From Ensifer sp. IC4062 (GTDB taxonomy: Bacteria > Pseudomonadota > Alphaproteobacteria > Rhizobiales > Rhizobiaceae), in assembly GCF_020193575.1 (NCBI RefSeq), contig NZ_JADYVD010000009.1, positions 1 to 64,000 of the forward strand: a stretch of DNA of 64,000 nt. The letters run 5' to 3'. This document shows positions 42,243 through 53,159 of the stretch, piece by piece; the first letter of the stretch is position 1, and each line of letters starts with the position of its first letter. The notes under the pieces are model-generated. The model made no database searches. It was not told the DNA's origin and saw only the letters and a list, made by a program, of their open reading frames with translations. The translations under genes were made by a program, and so were the position numbers.

Positions 42243-43346
42243 ATGTATCGCGGACGCATGGAACGAGATCTGAAGCGCTGGGTGGATCTCGGCCTGCTTC
42301 GCCAGTCGTCTGCAAGTGCGATGCTCGCAGAATATGATGCGCGCGAATCCACTTTCAGCGTGGGCCGGGTCCTGTTGGCAGTGGCGGCGCTGTTGCTTTC
42401 GGCCTCGCTGTTGCTGCTTGTTGCGGCGAATTGGGAAGCATTGCCGCGTCTTGCCAGGGTTGCAGGCGTTGTCCTGTTGATCTGGCTCTTCCATTTTCTC
42501 GCCGCCTATTGCCTCGGGCGCGCAGCCAAGGCGGTTGGCGCCGCTCTGCTCATTCTCGGCACGATGTCCTTCGGTGCCGGCATCGCGCTGATTGGCCAGA
42601 TGTACCATCTGTCGGGGGACGCGGCAGATGCGATGCTTCTCTGGTTCGGCGGGGCGTGCCTGTCGGCAGCAGCCTTCGCGTCGGCAGCCGTCGCCACTAT
42701 TGCCGCGTGCCTTGCCTGGGCGTTTCTTATTACACTGTACGAAAGCGGAAGCCTTGTTCCGGTAATTGAGTCCTATTTCTGGCTCGTACCGGTCCTGGCG
42801 GTCATCGTGCTCACGCTGGTCCGCTATACCGATGCTGGGCGTACGCGCCACCTAGCTTATCTTCTCTGCGTCGCTTGGCTAGGCGCGCTTTACCTTGACA
42901 ACCCCGAGATCTGGCTCGCAATCGCCTTCTTCGCCGCCGGTTTCGTCGCCTTTCTGCTCGCGTCGTTGCCGCGATCACCGCTATACGGAGTGGCTTCCGA
43001 GGCTGGTTCCGCGCCTTCGTTCTATTCCTTCGCAGTGGCCGTCATTGGCCTTGTGGCTCTGCAAAGCGAAGCGGAAGGCGCTTGGGCGGAGACGGCGGTC
43101 GGCGTCGGCCTGCTTGCGTTAGCCCTCGCAGGCATCGGTCTTGCCGGCGCGCGTAACGGTGCAGTTCGCTACCTGGCCTACGGCGTATTTGCCGCGGAAA
43201 TTTTGTATCTGGCTTTCGAGACGCTCGGATCGATCCTCGGCACATCGGGTTTCTTCCTGATTTCAGGGGTGGTCGTTGCGCTTGTGGCATGGCTCGTCAT
43301 CCGCGTTGAGCGCAGGCTTGGGCGAGTGGGAGAGGCTTCTCAATGA
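42243..43346 (+). CDS. DUF2157 multi-span membrane protein
   Basis: A 367-aa inner-membrane protein with about ten hydrophobic helices. The cytoplasmic N-terminus (MERDLKRWVDLGLLR) precedes the DUF2157 core (VGRVLLAVAALLLSASLLLL, then AANWEALPRLARVAGV), where the Asn-Trp pair of the family is visible. The function of DUF2157 proteins is unknown. ATG 42243 is preceded by GGAGGGG. It overlaps the next gene by 4 nt, and the same pair is found together in many bacteria, so they probably form one complex. Confidence 0.88.
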   Translation: MYRGRMERDLKRWVDLGLLRQSSASAMLAEYDARESTFSVGRVLLAVAALLLSASLLLLVAANWEALPRLARVAGVVLLIWLFHFLAAYCLGRAAKAVGAALLILGTMSFGAGIALIGQMYHLSGDAADAMLLWFGGACLSAAAFASAAVATIAACLAWAFLITLYESGSLVPVIESYFWLVPVLAVIVLTLVRYTDAGRTRHLAYLLCVAWLGALYLDNPEIWLAIAFFAAGFVAFLLASLPRSPLYGVASEAGSAPSFYSFAVAVIGLVALQSEAEGAWAETAVGVGLLALALAGIGLAGARNGAVRYLAYGVFAAEILYLAFETLGSILGTSGFFLISGVVVALVAWLVIRVERRLGRVGEASQ

Positions 43347-43936
43347 GTGGTGTTTTGCCTGTCGCCCGTTGGCGCAATCCCTTTGTCGCGGCTCTCGTCG
43401 TCGCTGCTCTGCAGACCGCTGTCCTTGGATACATGATCGAAAGCCGCGCTTCGATCCTGCGCAACGGCAAGGATGTGCTTCTGAGAAGTGCACCCGTCGA
43501 CCCGCGCGACCTCTTGCGCGGTGAATATGTGATCCTGACATACGATATCTCTCGCATATCGCCGGACATCGTCACAGGCGGCTTGCCCGAGGGGGCAGCA
43601 AAGGCGGAGCTATTCGTGCGGCTCAAACAACAACCGGATGGTTTCTGGGGACCGGTCGAGGCATCGTTCAGCCCGCTCGCGCAAACCAGGGACAGCATCG
43701 TCATCAGATCGCTGCCGTTCTCGTATTATCCTTCGCCAGGCGCGCCGCCGCCAACGCTCTACCCGAATTTCGGTATCGAGCGCTATTACGTGCCGGAAGG
43801 CGAGGGCCGCGTCCTCGAAACCGCACGCAGCGCCCATGCGCTTTCTGTCAACGTGAGTGTGGGCACGGATGGGCGCGCCCAGATCCGGCAGGTTTCCATA
43901 GATGGAGCAAAAGTCTACGAGGAGCCGATCTACTGA
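43343..43936 (+). CDS. GDYXXLXY-type membrane-anchored protein
   Basis: A 197-aa protein with one N-terminal helix (FVAALVVAALQTAVLGYMI) and a periplasmic domain. The segment RDLLRGEYVILTYDIS carries the family motif G-D/E-Y-x-x-L-x-Y. A second conserved segment FGIERYYVPEGEGRVLE is typical. The function is unknown. The start overlaps the DUF2157 stop (ATGA), so the two are translationally coupled. Confidence 0.87.
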   Translation: MSGVLPVARWRNPFVAALVVAALQTAVLGYMIESRASILRNGKDVLLRSAPVDPRDLLRGEYVILTYDISRISPDIVTGGLPEGAAKAELFVRLKQQPDGFWGPVEASFSPLAQTRDSIVIRSLPFSYYPSPGAPPPTLYPNFGIERYYVPEGEGRVLETARSAHALSVNVSVGTDGRAQIRQVSIDGAKVYEEPIY

Positions 43937-44176
43937 TGGCCCGCACCGGCGCGAAGGAACTTCATTTTGTTGCCGGCTTCTTGGTCCAAAATAATCCAGG
44001 CAACGGCGAAGACGCGGGCGCGCATTATCGCGCATTTTCCCTTTGATCCGACAAAAACGAGTGATATAGAGACGCCGCGCTCGGGAAAGCCCGAACCCTT
44101 CGCATGTCCAGAATATCCGCGGTGCTTCCGCTGGTTGTCTGCGGGAAATGCGATCAGGCGGTGTGGTTGTCTGAAC

Positions 44177-44261
<85 letters not shown>

Positions 44262-44437
44262 GGACAACAACTTGCCAAACGTCGGAATTCGGCGGTGAAG
44301 AGGGTAGGCGGAGTGCCATTTTGCTTGCAAAACGGTCAAGGAATTGCGTAAAGCCACTCCCGGCAAATGGATCGGCTCACGTGCTCGCCAAGCCTTTCGA
44401 GGCAAGAGCACTGTCAACGTGAAGTGAAGGTTTGAAC

Positions 44438-45919
44438 ATGCAGGTTATCGAAACGCTCGCTCAAGGGCTGAAGCGCGAACTCAAGGTCGTTATCCCGGCC
44501 AAGGACATGGAAGCTCGGATGAACGAGCGCCTGGCCGAAGTGAAGGACCGCGTCCGCATCAACGGCTTCCGTCCGGGCAAGGTGCCGGTTGCGCATCTGA
44601 AGAAGGTCTACGGCAAGTCGATCATGGCTGATCTCGTCAATGAGATCGTTCGTGAGAAGCCGACCGAAATCCTGTCGGAGCGTGGCGAGAAGTCGGCAAC
44701 CCAGCCGGAAATCGCGATGACCGAGGACGAGGCGGAAGCCAACAAGATCCTCAATGCCGAAGCCGATCTCGAATTCACTGTTGCCTACGAGGTTATCCCG
44801 AAGTTCGAGCTCAAGGACGTAAGCGGCATCAAGGTCGTCCGGGAAGTGGTCGATATCGCTGAAGACGAGGTTAACGAACAGATTCTGCGCATCGCCGAAA
44901 GCGCCCGTACCTATGAATCCAAGAAGGGCAAGGCCGCCAATGGCGACCGCGTCACCATCGACTACCTCGGCAAGGTCGACGGCGTTGCCTTCGACGGCGG
45001 CAAGGACGAGGACGCGGAACTGGTGCTCGGCTCCAACCGCTTCATCCCGGGCTTCGAAGAGCAGCTCGTCGGCGCCAAGGCCGGTGACGAGAAGACGATC
45101 ACTGTAACCTTCCCGGCCGACTATCCGGCCGCAAACCTCGCCGGCAAGGAAGCAACCTTCGACATCACCGTGAAGGACGTCGCTGCCGCGGCTCCGCTCG
45201 AGATCAACGACGAACTCGCCACCAAGCTTGGCCTCGAATCGGCCGACAAGCTGAAGGAAATCGTTCGCGGCCAGATCGAAAGCCAGTACGGCTCGGTCAC
45301 CCGCCAGAAGGTCAAGCGTCAGATCCTCGATCAGCTCGACGAGCTCTACCAGTTCGAGACGCCGGAGCGCCTCGTTGACGCCGAGTTCGAAAACATCTGG
45401 CGCCAGATCAACACCGACCTTCAGCAGGCGGGCAAGACCTTCGCCGATGAAGAGACGACGGAAGAGGAAGCTCGCGCCGAGTATCGCAAGCTTGCCGAGC
45501 GTCGCGTCCGACTCGGTCTCGTCCTCTCCGAAATTGGCGAAAAGGCCGGCGTTCAGGTGAGTGATGACGAAATGCAGCGCTCGCTGTTCGAACAGCTGCG
45601 CCAGTTCCCGGGCCAGGAAAAGCAGATCCTCGATTACTTCAAGAACACGCCCGGCGCCGCCGCTTCGCTGCGCGCGCCGCTGTTCGAAGAGAAGGTCGTG
45701 GACCATCTGCTTTCCGAAATCTCGGTAACCGACAAGGCGGTCACCAAGGAAGAGCTGATGGCTGACGACGAGGAGGCCGAAGACAAGTCGACCGCCAGGA
45801 AGGCGCCTGCCAAGAAGAAGGCTGCGGCAAAGGCCGAGGCTGCCGAAGGCGAGGAGGCCGCTGCACCGAAGAAGAAGGCTGCGGCCAAGAAGAAGGCTGC
45901 TGACGAGAGCGCCGAATAA
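44438..45919 (+). CDS. tig: Trigger factor
   Basis: A 493-aa ribosome-associated chaperone and peptidyl-prolyl isomerase. The ribosome-binding N-terminal domain holds the signature GFRPGKVP at residues 45-52. The FKBP-like domain spans about 155-245 ([20 protein letters not shown]), and the C-terminal chaperone domain about 255-440. An Ala/Lys-rich tail from about 455 (KKKAAAKA repeats) extends beyond the E. coli protein (432 aa) and is common in rhizobia. ATG 44438 (MQVIETL) is preferred to a TTG six bases upstream. A strong terminator follows. Confidence 0.97.
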   Translation: MQVIETLAQGLKRELKVVIPAKDMEARMNERLAEVKDRVRINGFRPGKVPVAHLKKVYGKSIMADLVNEIVREKPTEILSERGEKSATQPEIAMTEDEAEANKILNAEADLEFTVAYEVIPKFELKDVSGIKVVREVVDIAEDEVNEQILRIAESARTYESKKGKAANGDRVTIDYLGKVDGVAFDGGKDEDAELVLGSNRFIPGFEEQLVGAKAGDEKTITVTFPADYPAANLAGKEATFDITVKDVAAAAPLEINDELATKLGLESADKLKEIVRGQIESQYGSVTRQKVKRQILDQLDELYQFETPERLVDAEFENIWRQINTDLQQAGKTFADEETTEEEARAEYRKLAERRVRLGLVLSEIGEKAGVQVSDDEMQRSLFEQLRQFPGQEKQILDYFKNTPGAAASLRAPLFEEKVVDHLLSEISVTDKAVTKEELMADDEEAEDKSTARKAPAKKKAAAKAEAAEGEEAAAPKKKAAAKKKAADESAE

Positions 45920-45940
45920 ATTGGTTTCTTCTACGAGTTC

Positions 45941-45971
45941 AAAGGCCGCCCTTCCGGGCGGCCTTTTTCTT
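45941..45971 (+). terminator. terminator of tig
   Basis: AAAGGCCGCCC, a 4-nt loop and GGGCGGCCTTT form a perfect 11-bp stem followed by a T-rich tail. It begins 22 nt after the tig stop. Confidence 0.92.
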
Positions 45972-46026
45972 TGGAAATGAAAGCCGCCGAAGCGGCGGCT
46001 GAGGAGAGCGAATTGCCAAGGGCCGG

Positions 46027-47430
46027 TTAGGCCGTCTTGATTTCGCCCATGCGGTTCCACGCATCCAGACCGGCAATCTTGTAGGCTTCGGCGAGCGTCG
46101 GATAGTTGAACGTGTTTTCGACGAAGTACTCGACGGTGCCCTTCAGATTGAGAACTGCCTGGCCGATGTGCACGAGTTCGGTCGCGCCTTCCCCGATGAT
46201 ATGGACACCGAGCAAACGCCGGGTCTTGAGCGAGAAGATCATTTTCAAGAGGCCTGAATCGAGCCCCATTATGTGCCCCCGCGACGTTTCCCGGAACCGT
46301 GCGATGCCACATTCGTAAGGAATGCCGCGCTCCTTGACCTCTTCTTCTGAGAGGCCGCAGGTGGAGATTTCCGGCACGGCATAGATGCCGTAGGGGAAAT
46401 ATTTCTGCGGCTCCTTCGCAATCGCGCCGACGGCCACGCGAGCGGCGACGCGCCCCTGTTCCATCGAGGTCGAAGCAAGGCTCGGGAAGCCGACGACGTC
46501 GCCGGCGGCATAGATGTTGGGAACCGAGGTCTGGAACGTTTCGGGGTTCACCTTCAGCCGCCCGCGGCTGTCCGCTTCGAGCCCGGCTGCGGGGAGGTTG
46601 AGCGCGTCCGTCGCGCCGATGCGGCCAGCAGCGAACAAGACCATCTCCGTCGTAATCTTGCGGCCATTATCGAGTGTAAGCAGGACCTTGCCGTCTTCTA
46701 ACCGCTCCACCTTCTCTGCCTTCTGACCGAGATTGAGCTTCATGTTGCGATCGCGCAATTGATAGGTGAAATCCTCGACGATTTCCTTGTCGATGAAGTC
46801 GAGCATTGTCGTCTTGGGATCGATCACGGTGACCTGCGTGTCGAGGGCGCTGAAGATCGTGGCATACTCGATGCCGACCACGCCGGCGCCGATGACGACC
46901 AGCGAGCGCGGGAGTTCCTTGATGTCCAACAACTCATCGCTGTCGACGACGGTGGTGCCGTCAAAGGGGATGTAGTCCGGGCGAAAAGGTTTGGTCCCGA
47001 CGGCGAGCAAGACGCTCGTCGCGGACACAGGTATGCTCTCGCCGTCGTCCTTGAGGATCTCGAGCGTTGTCGGGTTCACAAAGCTTGCCCGGCCGCGGAT
47101 ATGCTGGACGCGGTTTCGCGCGAACTGGTGCTCGAGCACCTCGACCTCGTGGTTGAGGGTGATGATGAGACGGCGGCGCAGATCGTCGGCGCTGATTTCC
47201 TGCTTCACCCGATAGGAGCGGCCGTAAAAGCCGCGCTCGCGCCACCCCGACAGGTTGAGCGCGGTCTCGCGAAGGGTCTTTGACGGAATAGTCCCGGTGT
47301 GGACGGAGACGCCGCCGACGCGCTTGCCCTGCTCGACAACGAGAACCTTCTTTCCTAGTTTCGCGGCCTGGATAGCACCCCTGCGACCCGCGGGGCCGCT
47401 TCCGACGACGATGAGATCGAACTGGTTCAT
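46027..47430 (-). CDS. sthA: Soluble pyridine nucleotide transhydrogenase SthA
   Basis: A 467-aa FAD-dependent enzyme that transfers hydride between NADPH and NAD+, balancing reduced cofactors in the cytoplasm. The FAD motif GSGPAGRRGAIQAAK is at residues 10-24, and the NAD(P) motif VVIGAGVVGIEYATIF is near 175-190. Where disulfide reductases have the redox CxxxxC, this protein reads GGVSVHTGTIPSKTLRE and lacks both Cys, the distinguishing mark of SthA. ATG 47430 (MNQFDLIV) is the family start; earlier in-frame codons are not conserved. It is convergent with tig. Confidence 0.93.
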   Translation of the reverse strand: MNQFDLIVVGSGPAGRRGAIQAAKLGKKVLVVEQGKRVGGVSVHTGTIPSKTLRETALNLSGWRERGFYGRSYRVKQEISADDLRRRLIITLNHEVEVLEHQFARNRVQHIRGRASFVNPTTLEILKDDGESIPVSATSVLLAVGTKPFRPDYIPFDGTTVVDSDELLDIKELPRSLVVIGAGVVGIEYATIFSALDTQVTVIDPKTTMLDFIDKEIVEDFTYQLRDRNMKLNLGQKAEKVERLEDGKVLLTLDNGRKITTEMVLFAAGRIGATDALNLPAAGLEADSRGRLKVNPETFQTSVPNIYAAGDVVGFPSLASTSMEQGRVAARVAVGAIAKEPQKYFPYGIYAVPEISTCGLSEEEVKERGIPYECGIARFRETSRGHIMGLDSGLLKMIFSLKTRRLLGVHIIGEGATELVHIGQAVLNLKGTVEYFVENTFNYPTLAEAYKIAGLDAWNRMGEIKTA

Positions 47431-47633
47431 GAACGCTTCCCGTATGCGGAACAGAATCGTTGTGCGATGCGCCAAATTTCATCGCAGGCGTTTATAGCGT
47501 CAATTGCACCGTTTGATGAAGCGCCGTGCGCATTGTTCTATCGTGGATGCGCCTGTGGCGAAATAAAGCTATGTTTGTGTATGGCGTCGCCCGTCTGTTT
47601 TCTTACGCGGCAAAGCACAGGTGGAGTCCAGGA

Positions 47634-48677
47634 ATGGCATCAGGAGCGATGGCGATCCCCGGCCATGCGGCTGGCGTGACAAAGGCCGAGACGGTCCCAT
47701 CCACTCGCCCAGGGGTTGTCGCCGCTGCTGTCTACCAGAACGGCCAGCGTCTGCGTGACATAGAGATCGAAGAGGCAGGACAATGGCGGGGCCGGGAAAA
47801 CGTCGTCATCTGGATCGGCCTGCATGAGCCGGATGAGGCACTGTTGCACCAGGTTCAGGCTGAATTCGATCTCCACGACTTGGCGATCGAGGACGCCGGA
47901 AAGGCGCATCAGCGTCCGAAGCTGGAAATCTACGGCGACGCGATCTTCGTCGTCGCGCGCACGGCCCACATGGCCGATCACCAAATCTCATTTGGCGAAA
48001 CGCATCTCTTCGTCGGTCGCGGCTACATTGTTTCCGTTCGCCACGGGGCATCGACCTCCTACATGGCGGTCAGGCAGAGATGCGAATCCTCGCCAGCAGC
48101 ACTCGCCCATGGTGAAAATTACATCCTCTATTCGATCCTCGATTTCATCGTCGACAACTACATGCCTGTGGTCGAAGCGATCCACGGCGAGGTCGAGGAA
48201 CTCGAGGACAGGCTGCTGCGCGACCGGTTGACTAAGGCGGATATCGAACGGCTTTATCTGTTGCGCCGAAATCTCTTGCGCCTGCGCAATGCGGTCGTGC
48301 CGTTGGTGGACGTGTGCCGACGGCATGAACACCTTGAGCTACCGGGCATGGATGCGGCGATGCAGCCCCTGTTCCGCGATGTGACCGATCATGTTCGACG
48401 GGTCCAGGAGGACATCGATGCGCTGCGTGAGGTTCTTGCCTTCACTTTCGAGGCAAGCCTGATGATAGGCCAATCGGAGCAAACGGAAATCTCGCGCAAG
48501 CTCGCTTCGTGGGCAGCCATTCTGGCAGTTCCGACGGCGATTGCCGGAATCTACGGCATGAATTTTGAGGATATGCCCGAGCTTAGGTTTCGCTACGGCT
48601 ATTTTGTCGTCCTGGCCGTGATTGTAGGCCTATGCGTTACGCTCTATCGCTTCTTCCGTCGTGCCAGATGGCTTTGA
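47634..48677 (+). CDS. corA: CorA-family magnesium/cobalt transporter
   Basis: A 347-aa pentameric divalent-cation channel. The large N-terminal cytoplasmic domain contains HDLAIEDAGKAHQRPKLE. Two C-terminal helices follow, with the selectivity motif GMN at residues 308-310 (YGMNFEDMPEL) ending the first. The loop reads MPEL rather than the E. coli MPEF. ATG 47634 follows GGTGGAG by 7 nt; the frame is open to 47526, and starts at 47571 or 47649 cannot be excluded. Other CIM-family roles (Zn export, ZntB) remain possible. Confidence 0.88.
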   Translation: MASGAMAIPGHAAGVTKAETVPSTRPGVVAAAVYQNGQRLRDIEIEEAGQWRGRENVVIWIGLHEPDEALLHQVQAEFDLHDLAIEDAGKAHQRPKLEIYGDAIFVVARTAHMADHQISFGETHLFVGRGYIVSVRHGASTSYMAVRQRCESSPAALAHGENYILYSILDFIVDNYMPVVEAIHGEVEELEDRLLRDRLTKADIERLYLLRRNLLRLRNAVVPLVDVCRRHEHLELPGMDAAMQPLFRDVTDHVRRVQEDIDALREVLAFTFEASLMIGQSEQTEISRKLASWAAILAVPTAIAGIYGMNFEDMPELRFRYGYFVVLAVIVGLCVTLYRFFRRARWL

Positions 48678-48714
48678 TGGAAGGGCTGGTGGTGTTTTTC
48701 AGTCGCAGCACACG

Positions 48715-49503
48715 CTAAATCAGCCGAAGTCCCTTGAGGCTCGCATGCCCGTCCTTGCCGATGATGATGTGGTCGTGAAGAGCGATGCCGAGCGGCTTGG
48801 CAGCCTCGGCAATCAGTTTGGTCATCTCGATATCCGCACGAGAAGGCGTCGGGTCGCCGGAGGGATGGTTGTGGACCAGGATCAGCGCGGTTGCGGACAG
48901 CTCAAGTGCACGCTTGATCACCTCGCGAGGATAGACCGGCGTGTGGTCGATCGTGCCTCTCTGCTGGACTTCGTCGGCAATCAGCACGTTCCGCTTGTCG
49001 AGGAAGAGGATGCGAAACTGCTCCTTGGTCTCATGCGCCATCGCCGCATGGCAATAGTCGATGACTGCGCTCCAGGATGACAGGACCTGCTTGTCGCGCA
49101 ACTCGCTCTTCAGCATTCGGTGGCTGACGGTGGCGATGAGCTTGAGATCAAGGGCGACCGACTCGCCAACGCCCTTGACCTCCTGCAACAGATTGACCGG
49201 CGCGCCGAAAACGCCTGCGAGCGTTCCGAAGCGGGCGAGCAGCGCCTTGGCGATTGGCTTCGTATCGCGACGGGGGATCAGCCGGAACAGGATGAGTTCC
49301 AGCACCTCGTAATCCGCGAGTGCTGCATCGCCATGCTCGCGGTAACGGTCGCGCAGACGATCGCGATGGCCGTGATAATGTGCTTCCACGGGAGGAGCAG
49401 AGTTTACGTCCGCGTCGCCGACGCGCGGCATTTGCTGTGCAAAGAACTGCCGCTCGTCCCTGGGCTGCAGTTCGCCTTCGGAGAGGGGCGGGGTTCTCGT
49501 CAC
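48715..49503 (-). CDS. radC: RadC family JAB-domain protein
   Basis: A 262-aa protein of the RadC/UPF0758 family. It has an N-terminal helix-hairpin-helix region ([16 protein letters not shown]) and a C-terminal JAB1/MPN-like metal-binding domain with the JAMM motif [14 protein letters not shown]. RadC's function is unsettled; the earlier link to DNA repair was withdrawn for E. coli. The first about 40 residues are unconserved. The GTG start at 49503 overlaps the map stop by 4 nt (GTGA), which implies coupling. Confidence 0.93.
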   Translation of the reverse strand: MTRTPPLSEGELQPRDERQFFAQQMPRVGDADVNSAPPVEAHYHGHRDRLRDRYREHGDAALADYEVLELILFRLIPRRDTKPIAKALLARFGTLAGVFGAPVNLLQEVKGVGESVALDLKLIATVSHRMLKSELRDKQVLSSWSAVIDYCHAAMAHETKEQFRILFLDKRNVLIADEVQQRGTIDHTPVYPREVIKRALELSATALILVHNHPSGDPTPSRADIEMTKLIAEAAKPLGIALHDHIIIGKDGHASLKGLRLI

Positions 49504-50339
49504 GCGTTGCCCACCGCAGCAATGCCGGGCTTGAACAGGCCGGCTGGCGAAAGCGTGAAGATTTCACAGCCATCCGCAGTGACGCCGATCGTGTGTTCGT
49601 ATTGTGCCGAAAGCGAACGGTCGCGCGTGACAGCGGTCCAGCCATCCGACAGAACCTTCACATGCGGCCGACCCAGATTGATCATCGGCTCGATCGTAAA
49701 GATCATGCCTTCGCGGAGCTCGGGGCCTTCATTGGCGCGACCATAGTGCAAGATGTTCGGAGCGTCGTGGAACAGCCGGCCGACGCCGTGGCCGCAAAAA
49801 TCGCGCACCACCGAACAGCGTTCGGATTCCGCATAGGCTTGAATGGCCTCGCCGATTGCCCCTGTGCGTGCGCCGGGCCGCACAGCCGCGATGCCGCGCA
49901 TCAAACATTCGTGCGTGACATCGAGCAGCCGCTCTGCGGCACGCTTGACCTCGCCGACGGGATACATGCGGCTGGAATCGCCATGCCAGCCATCCACGAC
50001 ATAGGTTACGTCGATATTGACGATATCGCCTTCGCGCAAAGGCTTTTCGTTTGGAATACCATGGCAGACGACGTGGTTGATCGAAGTGCACGACGACTTT
50101 GTATAACCGCGATAGTTGAGTGTGGCGGGAAGCGCGCCGTGGTCCATGCCGAATTCGAAGACGAAGCGATCGATCTCTTCCGTCGTTACGCCTGGCCGTA
50201 CGCGGGGCACAAGCTCATCCAGGCAACGCGCAGTCACCTGACAGGCCTTGCGCATGCCTTCGAAACCATCCGGCCCGTAAAGACGGATGACGCCGGTGTT
50301 CTTGTAGGGGGCAGCGCCGGCCTCGATATAAGTCACCAT
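49500..50339 (-). CDS. map: Methionine aminopeptidase, type I
   Basis: A 279-aa metalloenzyme that removes the initiator methionine. The five metal ligands are in order: Asp in [18 protein letters not shown] (two Asp), His in [13 protein letters not shown], Glu in FTIEPM, and Glu in YEHTIGV. The catalytic His of [12 protein letters not shown] is present. There is a short N-terminal extension before the catalytic core. radC overlaps at the 3' end and sfsA ends 29 nt upstream, so sfsA-map-radC probably form one operon. Confidence 0.97.
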   Translation of the reverse strand: MVTYIEAGAAPYKNTGVIRLYGPDGFEGMRKACQVTARCLDELVPRVRPGVTTEEIDRFVFEFGMDHGALPATLNYRGYTKSSCTSINHVVCHGIPNEKPLREGDIVNIDVTYVVDGWHGDSSRMYPVGEVKRAAERLLDVTHECLMRGIAAVRPGARTGAIGEAIQAYAESERCSVVRDFCGHGVGRLFHDAPNILHYGRANEGPELREGMIFTIEPMINLGRPHVKVLSDGWTAVTRDRSLSAQYEHTIGVTADGCEIFTLSPAGLFKPGIAAVGNA

Positions 50340-50368
50340 TACAGAACTTTCATTGTTTCAAGCGCATG

Positions 50369-51088
50369 TCATAAATCAGCGAGAGCGGGTTCGTCCACTG
50401 CCATCGCCGCCGTCGGTACTATTTGCGAGGGCGATATGGCGCATTTGATGGCATAGGCCTCGACGCCGCGTGTCGCAGCGCGTTCGAACGCACGAGCATA
50501 GACCGGATCGAGTTCGCGGCATATCCGGAAGGCATCGCAATCGTGTCTTTGGACAAGGTAGAGCATGATTGCGCGATGGCCGTTTTCCACCATGTCGCCG
50601 AGTTCCTCGAGGTGCTTGGCGCCGCGCGCGGTCGGGCTATCGGGGAATTCGGCGAGGCCGCGGTCTCGGCTGAAGTGGACGTTTTTCACTTCCACATAGG
50701 CAAGACCCTTCGCTGGGTCGCTGAGAAGGATGTCGATCCGGGAGTTGCGGCCGTATTTCTGCTCCCGCCGAAGCATCTGGTAGGTATGAAGGTCGCCGAC
50801 GAGTCCGGCCGCGATCGCTTCCTCGGCAAGCCGGTTCGGCAGCCCGGTGTTGATGCCGACGAGTGTTCCGTCCGCTTCGACGATCTCCAGCATATGGCGG
50901 TATTTCCGCGTCGGGCTGTCGTGCTCCGAAAGCCAGATCGGCGAACCCGGGGTTGTCAATCCGCGCATCGAGCCGGTGTTCGGGCACGAGCCGGTAATCC
51001 TTGTTCCATCGGCGAGAACAGCGTCAAAGAGAAAGCGCTTGTAACGCTGCACAAGCGTGGCTGGAACGAGCGGACGGGAGAAGTTCAC
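50369..51088 (-). CDS. sfsA: SfsA-family nucleic-acid-binding protein
   Basis: A 239-aa protein of the sugar-fermentation-stimulation family. The N-terminal OB-like domain includes [20 protein letters not shown]. The nuclease-like domain holds [20 protein letters not shown] followed by [17 protein letters not shown], resembling the PD-(D/E)xK fold with Asp and Glu-x-Lys. The E. coli name refers to maltose-gene effects; its biochemical role is unclear. The start is a GTG at 51088. Placed between phaC and map on the minus strand. Confidence 0.93.
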   Translation of the reverse strand: MNFSRPLVPATLVQRYKRFLFDAVLADGTRITGSCPNTGSMRGLTTPGSPIWLSEHDSPTRKYRHMLEIVEADGTLVGINTGLPNRLAEEAIAAGLVGDLHTYQMLRREQKYGRNSRIDILLSDPAKGLAYVEVKNVHFSRDRGLAEFPDSPTARGAKHLEELGDMVENGHRAIMLYLVQRHDCDAFRICRELDPVYARAFERAATRGVEAYAIKCAISPSQIVPTAAMAVDEPALADL

Positions 51089-51099
51089 GAGTAATCCGA

Positions 51100-52947
51100 T
51101 CAGGCCCGGGCGCGAACGTACGAACCCGGCGCTTCCTCAAGCGAGTTGAGCGGCCCGCCAGGCTTTCGGGCCGGAACGCGTTTCTTGTCGAGCTTTTCAA
51201 CCCAGCCGTGCCAGTGCGGCCACCAGGAGCCCGGTGTCTCCTTTGCCTTGCCTAGCCACTCGTCGACGTCGCCCTTGGCAGGGCCACCTGTCCAGTATTG
51301 ATATTTGCCTTTGTCCGGGGGATTGACAACTCCGGCAATATGACCGGAACCCGACAGAACGAAAGTGACCTTGCCGCCGAAGGAGCTGCTGCCGAGGAAC
51401 ACCGATTTCGCAGGCGCGATGTGATCTTCCTTCGTTGCCAGATTGTAGATCGGGATCTTGACGTCAGCGAGCGAAATCTTCCGGCCGGCCAGCACCATTT
51501 CGCCTCTGGAGAGCTTGTTCTCCAGATAGCAGTTACGGAGATAGAAAGAGTGGTTGGCTGCTGGCATCCGCGTTGAATCAGAGTTCCAGTAAAGCAGGTC
51601 GAAGGGCAGGGGCTCCTGGCCCTTCAGATAGTTGTTGACGAAATACGGCCAGATCAGCTCGGACGCCCTGAGCATGTTGAAGGCGGTGGCCATTTTCGAG
51701 CCCTCAAGGTAGCCGGTCGCACTCATGTTCCGCTCGATCTGTTGGATCTGGTCATCGTCAACGAAGACCTTGAGGTCGCCCGCGTGGGTGAAGTCCACCT
51801 GCGTCGTGAAAAGCGTCGCCGAGCGGATACGGTCATCGCCTTCGGCGGCGTGGAGTGCCAGCGTGGCAGCAAGCAATGTGCCGCCGACGCAGTAACCGAT
51901 CGCATTGACTTCCCGCTCGCCGGTCGCCTGCTCAATGGTGTCGAGTGCAAAGCCGATGCCTTCGCGAGCATAGGCCTCCCAGTCCTTCGAGGCATGGCGT
52001 TCATCCGGGTTGACCCAGGAGATGACGAACACGGTGTGACCCTGGTCGACCGCCCATTTGATAAAGGATTTCTGCGGGTTGAGATCGAGCACGTAGAATT
52101 TGTTGATCCATGGCGGGCAGATCAGCAACGGCCGCTTGAGCACTGTCTCGGTGCTCGCCTCATACTGGATGACCTGGCAGACCTCGCTTTGGGCGATTAC
52201 CTTGCCCGGCGTGATCGCGATGTTTTCGCCGATGGCGAACTTGCTCGTATCCGTTTGTCGCAACCTGAGATCACCCCGGCCGGCCGCGATGTCTTCGGCA
52301 AACATCTGCATGCCCTTGACGAGGTTAGCGCCGCTTGACGCCACGGTTTCCCGATAGAGCTGCGGATTGGTCGTTATGAAATTGGTCGGCGAAAGTGCGC
52401 TCGATATCTGGCGGACGTAGAAGGCCGCCTTGTGTTTGGTGTGATCATCGAGCCCTTCGGCATCATTGACCATTCTCTCCGCCCAGTCCGAGGTCGCGAA
52501 ATAGGCCTGGCGAATGAAGTCGAAGAAAGGATTTCTCACCCAATCCTCGTCTGCGAAGCGCTTGTCGGTGCGCTCGATATTTGTTGGATTCGTGGCGACG
52601 TCGCCGGCCATGCGGTGGAGCGTTCGCGACCAGATATCGAAGAAGCTGCCCAGGAGATGCGTCTGGGCTTCCAGTGTCCGGCGTGGATCGGAAAGCCAAT
52701 ACTCCGAGATCTTGGAGAGCGTCTTGACCATGTCGGACACTGGCTCGGCAAAGGCATCGGTCTTCTCGCCGGTTTCGCGCGGAGCCAGCCATGCGGACGC
52801 TGCTTTGCCGAGTTGTTCTGCTGCGCGCGCCAGGTTGACGGCCAGGCTTTCGGGATCCTTGACGATGTAGGGCTCGACCGACTTCGGATCAAAGCCGGCA
52901 AAACCATTCTTACCACCGCCGCCCTCGGCCTTCCTGTCTGCTGTCAC
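51100..52947 (-). CDS. phaC: Class I poly-beta-hydroxybutyrate synthase PhaC
   Basis: A 615-aa polymerase that builds PHB granules from 3-hydroxybutyryl-CoA. The N-terminal domain (about 70-240) precedes the alpha/beta-hydrolase core. The lipase-like box GYCVGG has the nucleophile Cys353, the Asp is in [11 protein letters not shown], and the His is in [19 protein letters not shown] and ARKPGG near the C-terminus are typical. The start is a GTG at 52947 with GGAGG 7 nt upstream. The family length is usually 580-620 aa. The intergenic gap to the divergent small lipoprotein is 212 nt. No phaA, phaB or phasin gene is adjacent. Confidence 0.96.
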   Translation of the reverse strand: MTADRKAEGGGGKNGFAGFDPKSVEPYIVKDPESLAVNLARAAEQLGKAASAWLAPRETGEKTDAFAEPVSDMVKTLSKISEYWLSDPRRTLEAQTHLLGSFFDIWSRTLHRMAGDVATNPTNIERTDKRFADEDWVRNPFFDFIRQAYFATSDWAERMVNDAEGLDDHTKHKAAFYVRQISSALSPTNFITTNPQLYRETVASSGANLVKGMQMFAEDIAAGRGDLRLRQTDTSKFAIGENIAITPGKVIAQSEVCQVIQYEASTETVLKRPLLICPPWINKFYVLDLNPQKSFIKWAVDQGHTVFVISWVNPDERHASKDWEAYAREGIGFALDTIEQATGEREVNAIGYCVGGTLLAATLALHAAEGDDRIRSATLFTTQVDFTHAGDLKVFVDDDQIQQIERNMSATGYLEGSKMATAFNMLRASELIWPYFVNNYLKGQEPLPFDLLYWNSDSTRMPAANHSFYLRNCYLENKLSRGEMVLAGRKISLADVKIPIYNLATKEDHIAPAKSVFLGSSSFGGKVTFVLSGSGHIAGVVNPPDKGKYQYWTGGPAKGDVDEWLGKAKETPGSWWPHWHGWVEKLDKKRVPARKPGGPLNSLEEAPGSYVRARA

Positions 52948-53159
52948 CCGGCGTCCTCCACAGCATCTTATTTGTTTTGCATTTTTACATTCTGCCCGAA
53001 AATGATTACAAGGGCTAGAGCGTTCAGCTTTCCAATGGAATCACAGGAAGCGAGTAAATCGCTTTGAATTCAAGCGGTTAAAGTGTCATCGGCATGTCTT
53101 TTTCGGGCGTGCGGTGCACTGGTCATCGTCGCGCCGGAAAAACAGGGGTCATCGCCAGC

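Noticed and set aside
44414..46312. 632-codon minus-strand open frame opposite trigger factor
   Set aside because: Its Leu/Arg/Gly-rich low-complexity translation mirrors the Lys/Ala-rich tail of tig; no motif or start site.
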